From assembly GCA_900752625.1 (NCBI GenBank), contig CAADWC010000178.1, positions 1-6,800 on the forward strand: DNA of 6,800 bases, in the 5' to 3' direction. A program made the position numbers and the translations under genes. The notes below the pieces were generated by a model. It worked only from the letters and a program-made list of their open reading frames with translations. It did no database searches and had not been told where the DNA came from. Of this stretch, positions 1 to 5,064 are shown piece by piece. How positions within the stretch are numbered: the stretch's first letter is position 1; every line of letters begins with the position of its first letter. This DNA is from Oscillospiraceae bacterium. GTDB taxonomy: Bacteria; Bacillota; Clostridia; Oscillospirales; Ruminococcaceae.

Positions 1-210
1 CAGGTATTGGAGGTCTTTTTCCTCTACACTCCGCTGACTAAGCTTGCCAGCGTAGTAGTGCTTAACGTAAAAGGCGCAGGAAACGACGCGGAGGCAGCGG
101 CGCTGTGTATGGTTATAATGGGAATCAATCTTGCGGTAAGACTTGTTTACGAGGCTATCAGCAAAATTGTCACCCGCCGGACGGAAAAGTGGACGGTGAG
201 AGAGGCTTAG
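1..210 (+). CDS. ABC importer permease, C-terminal fragment (iron/2-aminoethylphosphonate type)
   Basis: Only the last 69 codons are in the window. The frame is open from base 1 to a TAG at 208-210, so the gene starts upstream of the left edge. The visible piece has a hydrophobic stretch (VEVFFLYTPLTKLASVVVL-like, residues about 2-22), a small-residue loop with GAGNDAEAAA, a second hydrophobic segment (CMVIMGINLAVRLVYEAI) and a basic, polar tail. This resembles the C-terminal end of inner-membrane permeases of binding-protein-dependent importers, in particular the iron(III)/2-aminoethylphosphonate group. In that group a last periplasmic-side loop and a last helix follow the cytoplasmic coupling region. 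The substrate cannot be judged from this piece. The assignment rests on overall pattern rather than a decisive motif; the EAA coupling motif lies outside the window. Another polytopic membrane protein is possible. Confidence 0.55.
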   Translation, partial: QVLEVFFLYTPLTKLASVVVLNVKGAGNDAEAAALCMVIMGINLAVRLVYEAISKIVTRRTEKWTVREA

Positions 211-240
211 CCGCCTGCCGTCGTCTGAACGTCGTTTTTT
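192..240 (+). terminator. weak terminator candidate after the permease gene
   Basis: GACGG (192-196) can pair with CCGTC (218-222), and inside it AGGC (203-206) with GCCT (213-216). The resulting hairpin has an uneven internal loop and overlaps the permease stop codon. A run of six T follows at 235-240, but it is about 12 bases from the stem, which is far for a standard intrinsic terminator. Low confidence. Confidence 0.25.
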
Positions 241-384
241 ACATTCTATAAATCACTCTTTTGGTTGTTCTGACCGCTTTCGTATAATTTGACAACCGCA
301 TTTTTAAAACTCTTCCTTTCATAGGATCTATTGTGTATCGGATTTTATGATGGGAAGTTTTTTATGCTTTTACATGAATTTTGT

Positions 385-408
385 ACAATTTGCTGATTCA
401 TAAATTGT
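385..408. repeat. inverted repeat, possible operator
   Basis: ACAATTT (385-391) and AAATTGT (402-408) are perfect 7-base inverted arms separated by 10 bases. The centre-to-centre spacing of 17 bases is of the kind used by dimeric repressors. It lies in the 387-base gene-free stretch (211-597), about 80 bases upstream of the promoter of the next unit. The region is AT-rich, so chance is a real alternative. Apart from this, the 435-448 palindrome and the promoter, I see no feature in that stretch. Confidence 0.3.
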
Positions 409-434
409 TTACATTTTGCCTTTGCATAAAACCG

Positions 435-448
435 TGCGTAATTACACA
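435..448. promoter_or_regulatory. imperfect palindrome around GTAATTAC, possible regulator site
   Basis: GTAATTAC (438-445) is a perfect 8-base palindrome. It extends outward to TG and CA after one mismatched base on each side, giving TGcGTAATTACaCA. A partial half-site, GTTAC, follows at 452-456. The site is about 40 bases upstream of the -35 box at 490. Redox or winged-helix regulators often bind such sites in front of oxidoreductase genes, but no regulator gene is in the window, so this is inference only. Confidence 0.3.
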
Positions 449-489
449 ATAGTTACCTCGCAGAAACTATGCCACAAAAAAGTGCCTAC

Positions 490-518
490 TTTACAACCTT
501 TGACCGGTGTGCTATCAT
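490..518 (+). promoter_or_regulatory. sigma-A-like promoter of the MBL-like/NAD(P)H-binding unit
   Basis: TTTACA at 490-495 and TATCAT at 513-518 are separated by exactly 17 bases. Each differs from the consensus (TTGACA, TATAAT) at one base. The start point would be near 525, giving a leader of about 70 bases before the ATG at 598. The leader shows no clear riboswitch fold. Confidence 0.6.
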
Positions 519-597
519 GTAATCAAGGAAAGAGATACAGCGCTGGAATCTCCCGAAAAAAGCAACTGAACCATATAATTTTCAGGAGGAATGCATT

Positions 598-1389
598 ATG
601 AACAAGAACACATTTACAGCAATTAAGCTGGCAAAGGGAGAAATGAACGTTTACGATTTCGGCAGCGTTAAGCTTCATGCTTACAAGACAAACGATTTTA
701 TAGACGACGAGGTTTTCGTTGTTGAAAAAGGCGGTAAAGCCGTTGTCATCGAATCGCCGTGTTTCTTTGATAATAACAAGGAGCTTACGGATTATCTGAA
801 AGATCTTGAGGTAGAAGGAATGCTCGTTGCCTATCACGGCGCAGGAGCTTCATTCATGCCTGACGTTCCGAAATACGCTACTGAAAACGCTGAGGAATAC
901 TCTGCAAACGGAGGAGGAAAAGCTCTTATCGATAACTTCACAGCGGCGTTCGGCGAAATTTTCGATAACTCCGTTCACAAAATAACAAATATCATTGGTG
1001 AGGGAAAGGTCACGATCGGCGGCGTTGACTTTATCATTAAACAGACCGGAGAAGCATTTGACATTGAGATACCGGAGATCAATGCAGTGTATACCCATAT
1101 GCTCGGTCATGACTGTCACTCCATCGTTGCAGGAGCAGGTCACGCAGACGCTATCATTGCTCAGCTTAAGGAGTATATTGCAAATGGATATGATCTGATT
1201 CTTACCTCTCACTATACTCCCGAGGATCTTAAGGATGCTCAGACAAAGATAGACTATCTTGAAAATCTGAAGGCGATTGCAGCAAATTGCGAAAATTCAG
1301 AGGATTTCAAGGCTGAGGTGCAGAAGCAGTATCCCGATTACAGCGGTGGAAATTATCTTGACATGACGGCGGGATTTTTCTTCGCATAA
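598..1389 (+). CDS. metallo-beta-lactamase-fold-like protein with degenerate metal site
   Basis: This 263-residue protein starts at an ATG placed 7 bases after a strong AGGAGGA (584-590). It has no signal peptide or membrane segment, so it should be cytoplasmic. The layout matches the metallo-beta-lactamase (MBL) fold: an N-terminal beta-rich part with VVEKGGKAVVIESP (residues 41-54), a strand then YHGAGASF (79-86), DIEIPEINAVYTHMLGHDCHSI (155-176, quoted in parts: DIEIPEINAVY, THMLGHDCHSI), and LTSHYTPEDL (202-211) near the end. In an active MBL hydrolase the segment at 79-86 would carry HxHxDH. Here only one His (H80) remains, and the later Asp and His positions are altered too. A normal dinuclear zinc or iron centre is therefore unlikely. 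The segments with His167, His171, Asp172, His174 and His205 could still bind a single metal. The function is unknown. The gene is first in a two-gene unit, 42 bases ahead of an NAD(P)H-binding protein, which suggests a shared job in stress or small-molecule metabolism. Fold assignment is moderate; no reaction can be named. Confidence 0.65.
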   Translation: MNKNTFTAIKLAKGEMNVYDFGSVKLHAYKTNDFIDDEVFVVEKGGKAVVIESPCFFDNNKELTDYLKDLEVEGMLVAYHGAGASFMPDVPKYATENAEEYSANGGGKALIDNFTAAFGEIFDNSVHKITNIIGEGKVTIGGVDFIIKQTGEAFDIEIPEINAVYTHMLGHDCHSIVAGAGHADAIIAQLKEYIANGYDLILTSHYTPEDLKDAQTKIDYLENLKAIAANCENSEDFKAEVQKQYPDYSGGNYLDMTAGFFFA

Positions 1390-1431
1390 CAAAAACACAG
1401 CTAAAGATCTATTATCAGGAGGAACGTTATT

Positions 1432-2058
1432 ATGAAAATTGCAGTAATTTGTGCAAACGGAAAAGCAGGACAACTCATTGTGAAAGAAGCTGTAAACAGA
1501 GGTCTTGATGTGACAGCAGTAGTAAGAAACGAAAATAAGTCCGCTGCTAAGAGTGTGATTTCAAAAGATTTGTTTGACCTTACTACAGAAGATTTAAAGG
1601 GTTTTGACGCGGTAGTCGACGCATTCGGCGCATGGACCCCCGACGCTCTTCCTCAGCACAGTACAACTTTAAAACATCTTTGCGATATTCTCAGCGGAAC
1701 AAAAACGCGTTTGCTTGTAGTAGGCGGTGCGGGAAGTCTTTATGTAAACCCCGAACATACAGTTACTGTGGCAGACGGAGAAGATTTTCCTGAAATGTTC
1801 AAGCCGCTCGCTTCCGCAATGGCAAAGGCTCTGGGTGAGCTTCGCAGAAGAAACGATGTGAAATGGACATATATCAGTCCTGCCGGAGATTTTCAGGCAG
1901 AGGGAGAGAGAACCGGAAAATACATTCTCGGAGGAGAGGAGCTTGTGCTGAACTCAAAGGGTGAAAGCGTTATAAGCTATGCGGACTACGCCATTGCAAT
2001 GGTGGACGAGATTGTAAGAGGAAATAATATTCAAAAAAGAATAAGTGTAGTTTCGTAG
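1432..2058 (+). CDS. NAD(P)H-binding atypical SDR protein (NmrA/YwnB-like)
   Basis: This 208-residue protein has a Rossmann dinucleotide-binding start: MKIAVICANGKAGQ (residues 1-14), in which the glycine-rich turn is NGKAG, followed by VTAVVRN (27-33). The Arg at 32, at the end of the second strand, fits NADP(H) preference. Later marks of the atypical short-chain dehydrogenase group are VVDAFGAW (61-68), LLVVGGAGSLY (94-104), WTYISPAGDF (145-154) and SYADYAIAMVDEI (182-194). The length matches the small YwnB/YhfK-like proteins of Firmicutes, which bind NAD(P)H and whose substrates are mostly unknown. The canonical SDR Tyr-x3-Lys pair is absent, as is usual for this branch. Some of these proteins act as flavin or quinone reductases or as redox sensors; I cannot choose. 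The start is supported by AGGAGGA at 1417-1423, 8 bases before the ATG. It is the second gene of the unit that begins at 598, with a 42-base gap and no promoter or terminator between. Confidence 0.85.
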   Translation: MKIAVICANGKAGQLIVKEAVNRGLDVTAVVRNENKSAAKSVISKDLFDLTTEDLKGFDAVVDAFGAWTPDALPQHSTTLKHLCDILSGTKTRLLVVGGAGSLYVNPEHTVTVADGEDFPEMFKPLASAMAKALGELRRRNDVKWTYISPAGDFQAEGERTGKYILGGEELVLNSKGESVISYADYAIAMVDEIVRGNNIQKRISVVS

Positions 2059-2074
2059 TAAACCGGCAAAAATT

Positions 2075-2104
2075 CGGGGGCTGTCAAATTGACAGTCCCC
2101 GTTT
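2075..2104 (+). terminator. intrinsic terminator of the MBL-like/NAD(P)H-binding unit
   Basis: A 12-pair stem runs from CGGGGGCTGTCA (2075-2086) to TGACAGTCCCCG (2090-2101), with one G-T wobble and a 3-base loop. It starts 17 bases after the stop codon. Only three T follow on the plus strand, so the tail is short. On the minus strand the hairpin is followed by a run of five T (complement of the A-run ending at 2072), so it may also stop transcription from the other direction. Confidence 0.65.
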
Positions 2105-2205
2105 GCAAGCGGTTCTTTGCGGAATGATTATTCTGTATCGCAAATCAAGGGAAGTTATCTGATAAATGTCCGTCCAATCGAATGTAACAGCGCCGGAAAG
2201 TGTTA

Positions 2206-2234
2206 TTGCAAATGACTTAATATAATGATATAAT
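2206..2234 (+). promoter_or_regulatory. sigma-A-like promoter of the DUF1848/macrodomain/SirTM unit
   Basis: TTGCAA (2206-2211) and a perfect TATAAT (2229-2234) are separated by 17 bases. A second TATAAT at 2221-2226 has no well-placed -35 box. Initiation near 2241 would leave a leader of only about 20 bases, just enough for the ribosome site AAAGG (2245-2249) in front of the ATG at 2260. The short leader leaves little room for RNA-based control. Confidence 0.65.
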
Positions 2235-2259
2235 ACAATCAAAGAAAGGCCGTGAGTAA

Positions 2260-3186
2260 ATGATAATCAATACGGGCATGAGGACCGATATACCTGCATT
2301 TTACGCAGAGTGGTTTATAAACAGAATAAAAGCGGGATATGTTCTTGTAAGAAATCCTTACCGTCCCGACTGGATAACACGCTTTGAGCTCGATCCCGGC
2401 GTGGTAGATTGCATTGCGTTCTGCACGAAGAATCCTGCGCCTATAATGCCGTATATGGAGACTCTTAATGCGTTCGGTCAGTATTGGTTTGTAACGATCA
2501 CTCCTTATGGCAGAGAAATCGAGCCGAATGTTCCTGACAAAGAAAAGGTCATGGAGGACTTTATCAGACTTTCGCAAACAGCAGGCGTTGACAGCGTAGG
2601 CTGGCGGTATGACCCTATTTTCATTGACTGTGAATATACACTTGAAAGGCATATATCCGTATTTGAGCAAATGGCAAAGAAACTGTCGGGATATACGAGA
2701 GTATGTGTTATCAGTTTTATCGATCTGTATGAAAAGGTAAAGAGGAATTTCCCTCAGGTGCGCAGTGTTACTCCATATCAACGAATTGAGATAGGCAAAG
2801 CCTTTGCTGAGATCGGCAGACGTTACGGAATTACCCTCAAAGCCTGCGCAGAGGGTACGGATCTGGCGAAATACGGGGTGGATTGTTCGGGCTGCATGAC
2901 AAAAGAAACTTTTGAAAAAGCTATTGGCCGTCGGCTGAACATTCCGAAGAAAAGGTCGCCGCGGGCGGAGTGCTCCTGCGTTCTCGGAACGGATATAGGA
3001 GCATATGATACCTGCGGTCATTTGTGCCGGTATTGCTATGCCAATTCCAATAGGGAAACCGTAATGAGAAATCTGAAAGCGCATGATCCGAATTCCCCGT
3101 TTCTGCTGGGACAACCGTGCACGGACGAAGAGATACATTTTGCAAAACAGGAAAGCTGGATAGAAAATCAGCTGAGTTTTTTATAG
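2260..3186 (+). CDS. DUF1848 family protein with C-terminal radical-SAM-like cysteine cluster
   Basis: This 308-residue cytoplasmic protein is recognised as DUF1848 by its N-terminus: MIINTGMRTDIPAFYAEWF, then RIKAGYVLVRNPY (22-34), VVDCIAFCTKNPAPIM (48-63) and the GWRYDPIF motif (114-121). The C-terminal part is rich in cysteines: C196, CxxC at 209/212, CxC at 238/240, and C252-x3-C256-x2-C259 within DTCGHLCRYCYAN. The last is the spacing used by radical SAM enzymes to hold a 4Fe-4S cluster, but here it is at the C-terminus rather than the N-terminus. The DIGAY stretch just before it is also typical of the family. At least one Fe-S cluster is likely; the reaction is unknown. The start at 2260 is preferred over the in-frame ATG at 2278 because family members begin with MIINTG-like sequence, although the ribosome site (AAAGG at 2245-2249) is only moderate. 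The length and the ending (AKQESWIENQLSFL) indicate a complete gene. It is the first gene of a unit shared with a macrodomain hydrolase and a SirTM sirtuin, 146 bases upstream. Confidence 0.85.
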   Translation: MIINTGMRTDIPAFYAEWFINRIKAGYVLVRNPYRPDWITRFELDPGVVDCIAFCTKNPAPIMPYMETLNAFGQYWFVTITPYGREIEPNVPDKEKVMEDFIRLSQTAGVDSVGWRYDPIFIDCEYTLERHISVFEQMAKKLSGYTRVCVISFIDLYEKVKRNFPQVRSVTPYQRIEIGKAFAEIGRRYGITLKACAEGTDLAKYGVDCSGCMTKETFEKAIGRRLNIPKKRSPRAECSCVLGTDIGAYDTCGHLCRYCYANSNRETVMRNLKAHDPNSPFLLGQPCTDEEIHFAKQESWIENQLSFL

Positions 3187-3332
3187 GCAGTACATCACGA
3201 TCATTGTACGCAGGATGCGCAGACAGATTTTTCTGGACTGCATTACGGAAAATATTCATGCAGATTATGTGCAAAGCCGATAGGCGGTCATTGCAGTGTG
3301 TTGCTTATAGATATAGATAAAGAGGTGGTACC
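3187..3332 (+). other. intergenic spacer with cysteine-rich open frame, possible gene remnant
   Basis: The 146 bases between the DUF1848 and macrodomain genes contain no convincing promoter or terminator, so co-transcription is likely. The frame of DUF1848 stays open for 57 codons after its TAG (3187-3357). It would encode a short piece with LHYGKYSCRLCAKPIGGHC, a zinc-finger-like Cys/His pattern, followed by a hydrophobic-acidic stretch (SVLLIDIDKE). There is no start codon or ribosome site of its own before this pattern, and the frame runs on into the macrodomain gene. It may be a decayed small gene, or chance. Confidence 0.25.
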
Positions 3333-4097
3333 ATGTCGAATGAAAAGCTGTTATATCTGATAAATTATCTTCTCTCAGAGCGTTCTGACCTCGGACAGGT
3401 CAGAATTCCCCACAGCGAGGAGGAGCGGTTCATGCTTTACCGGGCTCTTGTGAATATCCGTCCTGCGGTCAAGGCGGATAATGACTTTCTCAAAGCCGAG
3501 GATGAATTTCTCAAAGAGCTGATCGCTGGCAAAGGCATTACCGATATTTCGGATCTGAAGCCTATCGAAAACGGTATTTATTTGTGGAAAGGAGATATAA
3601 CCACGCTGAAATGCAGAGCGATAGTCAACGCTGCAAATTCCGGAATGACGGGCTGCTGGCAGCCGTGTCATAACTGTATCGACAATGCCGTTCACACTTT
3701 CGCGGGAGTAAGACTGCGGCTGAAATGTCACGAAATTATGCAAAAGCAAGGCCGTGAAGAAGCTCCCGGTCAGGCGAAAATCACCGGCGCTTACAATCTT
3801 CCGTGCGATTATGTCATTCACACGGTAGGTCCGATAGTGAATGGGCGGCTGACAAATAAGCATTGCAGCTTGCTTGAAAGCTGTTACAGTTCCTGCCTTG
3901 AAACAGCTGTGAATAACGGTATTGAAAGTATAGCTTTCGGTTGTATTTCAACAGGAGTGTTCGGATTTCCCCATAAAGAAGCGGCACAGATCGCAGTGAA
4001 AACGGTGAAACAATTTCGCAAAAATCACGATATCGAGGTGATATTCAATGTTTTTACAGAAAAAGACTATGAGATCTACAAAAGCCTGCTCCGCTGA
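3333..4097 (+). CDS. zinc-type macrodomain protein-ADP-ribose hydrolase (SirTM-associated)
   Basis: This 254-residue cytoplasmic protein has an N-terminal helical extension (residues 1-75) and then a macrodomain. The domain shows GDITTLKCRAIVNAAN (87-102, the ADP-ribose adenine and distal-ribose sites), the insert SGMTGCWQPCHNCIDNAVH (103-121) and GCISTGVFGFP (203-213, the diphosphate-binding loop). Cys108, His113 and Cys115 in the insert match the Cys/His/Cys zinc site of the macrodomains linked to class M sirtuins in Staphylococcus and Streptococcus. In those, zinc sits by the substrate ribose and is needed to remove ADP-ribose from protein. The length and N-terminal extension also fit that group (about 250-270 residues). 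The start has AGAGGTGG (3321-3328) 4 bases ahead, rather close but strong. The 3' end overlaps the sirtuin gene by 50 bases. Together they are the eraser and the writer of one modification, so this gene probably reverses what the next one does. Confidence 0.92.
   Translation: MSNEKLLYLINYLLSERSDLGQVRIPHSEEERFMLYRALVNIRPAVKADNDFLKAEDEFLKELIAGKGITDISDLKPIENGIYLWKGDITTLKCRAIVNAANSGMTGCWQPCHNCIDNAVHTFAGVRLRLKCHEIMQKQGREEAPGQAKITGAYNLPCDYVIHTVGPIVNGRLTNKHCSLLESCYSSCLETAVNNGIESIAFGCISTGVFGFPHKEAAQIAVKTVKQFRKNHDIEVIFNVFTEKDYEIYKSLLR
4035..4040 (+). promoter_or_regulatory. ribosome binding site of the sirtuin gene, inside the macrodomain gene
   Basis: GAGGTG ends 7 bases before the ATG at 4048. The next in-frame ATG (4069) is preceded by A-rich sequence without a Shine-Dalgarno match, so this site decides the start. 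It lies within the macrodomain coding sequence, so the two proteins are probably translationally coupled. Confidence 0.6.
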
Positions 4098-4914
4098 GAT
4101 AAGGCGTTTGAAAGAAGAACTTGGAACTGCCGACGTAATTGTTATTGGAGCAGGAGCGGGACTTTCCACAGCGGCGGGATTCACATACAACGGAGAGCGT
4201 TTTGAAAAACATTTTCCGGATTTTATAAAAAAGTATGGTTTCAGAGACATGTATGCAGGCGGATTTTATCCTTTTGAAACGCCGGAGGAGCATTGGGCGT
4301 ACTGGTCAAGATACATTTATATCAACAGATATTCGGACGTTGATAACGGAACGTATAAAAATCTTTTGGAGCTTGTAAAGAATAAAGACTATTTTGTGCT
4401 GACAACAAATGTTGACCATCAGTTTCAGAAGGCGGGCTTTGACAAGCGCAGACTTTTTTATACCCAGGGAGATTACGGACTTTTCCAATGCTCAGAGCCG
4501 TGTCATAATAAAACTTACGACAACGAGGACATTATACGCAGAATGTACGCGGAGCAGGCAAATATGCGTGTACCTGCGGAGCTTATTCCGAAATGTCCGG
4601 AATGCGGCAGACCCATGACCATGAATCTGCGAGCGGACGATAAATTCGTACAGGACGAGGGCTGGTACAAGGCGAACGATAGATACAACGATTTTATCCG
4701 GCGTCACCAGGGAATGAATATTCTGTTTCTCGAACTAGGAGTAGGGTTCAACACTCCGGTTATTATAAAGTATCCTTTCTGGCAGATGACTGCAAGGAAT
4801 GCAAATGCGGTTTATGCCTGCGTAAATTTCGGAGAAGCATACTGCCCGCCGGAAATACGGCGGCAGTCTATTTGCATTGACGGAGATATAAAAGCGATAC
4901 TGAAACAAATGTAA
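4048..4914 (+). CDS. class M sirtuin (SirTM), NAD-dependent protein ADP-ribosyltransferase
   Basis: This 288-residue cytoplasmic protein belongs to the SIR2 superfamily. It has the NAD-binding GAGAGLS (34-40), TTNVDHQFQKAG (119-130) with the conserved Asn121 and Asp123, and two cysteine pairs for the structural zinc: C148-x3-C152 and C183-x2-C186 (CPECG). Late in the protein, LELGVGFNTPVIIKYPFW (228-245) forms the second NAD-side loop. Canonical deacetylases have a catalytic His where this protein reads YTQGDYG, so Gln140 takes that place. This is the known signature of the SirTM class, whose members ADP-ribosylate rather than deacylate. The best-known target is a lipoylated GcvH-like carrier, as part of an oxidative stress response. 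The zinc macrodomain gene directly upstream is the usual partner. No GcvH-like or lipoate ligase gene is in the window, so the substrate is open. The start at 4048 is chosen for its ribosome site; starting at 4069 would remove only seven residues. Confidence 0.92.
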   Translation: MFLQKKTMRSTKACSAEIRRLKEELGTADVIVIGAGAGLSTAAGFTYNGERFEKHFPDFIKKYGFRDMYAGGFYPFETPEEHWAYWSRYIYINRYSDVDNGTYKNLLELVKNKDYFVLTTNVDHQFQKAGFDKRRLFYTQGDYGLFQCSEPCHNKTYDNEDIIRRMYAEQANMRVPAELIPKCPECGRPMTMNLRADDKFVQDEGWYKANDRYNDFIRRHQGMNILFLELGVGFNTPVIIKYPFWQMTARNANAVYACVNFGEAYCPPEIRRQSICIDGDIKAILKQM

Positions 4915-4931
4915 TATTCTTCTTGCCAATG

Positions 4932-4953
4932 AAGCAAATTGCCATGTTTGCTT
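4932..4953. repeat. small inverted repeat after the sirtuin gene
   Basis: AAGCAAA (4932-4938) and TTTGCTT (4947-4953) are perfect inverted arms with an 8-base loop. It begins 18 bases after the sirtuin stop codon. No T-run follows, so it is not a terminator alone. It could shield the mRNA 3' end, or be chance. Confidence 0.3.
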
Positions 4954-4980
4954 GTTGAATGAAGGGAAGATACCATATTA

Positions 4981-5038
4981 AAAACAGGCTGCCGAAACGC
5001 CGTTTTTGACGCTTCAGCAGCCTGTTTTATTATTTTTG
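4981..5038. terminator. bidirectional terminator between convergent units
   Basis: AAAACAGGCTGC (4981-4992) pairs perfectly with GCAGCCTGTTTT (5017-5028). The inner part continues pairing with two mismatches: GAA (4994-4996) with TTC (5013-5015) and CG (4998-4999) with CG (5010-5011). On the plus strand T-rich sequence follows (5025-5037). On the minus strand the hairpin is followed by the complement of the A-run at 4980-4984. It lies between two convergent genes and can serve both. A second copy of AGCCTGTT with a T-run lies at 5053-5066, touching the stop codon of the minus-strand gene. Confidence 0.8.
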
Positions 5039-5064
5039 ATCTGCTTTGCAGGAGCCTGTTCTTT

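Noticed and set aside
283..294. TATAAT (283-288) and TTGACA (289-294) upstream of the first unit
   Set aside because: The TATAAT has only a poor -35 candidate (TTGGTT, 16-base spacing) and the TTGACA has no -10 box about 17 bases downstream; more than 300 bases from the next gene.
416..601. Small open frame ending at the start of the MBL-like gene
   Set aside because: It covers the promoter and ribosome site of that gene, has no ribosome site of its own and a composition unlike a real protein.
2239..3138. 299-codon open frame on the minus strand
   Set aside because: It is fully antisense to DUF1848, which has clear family motifs, a promoter and a sensible start; the antisense product shows no recognisable domain and has a basic, cysteine-scattered composition typical of shadow frames.
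3291..3317. Promoter-like TTGCAG with TATAGA before the macrodomain gene
   Set aside because: The spacer is only 15 bases and the start point would fall on the ribosome site of the gene, so an independent promoter here is unlikely.
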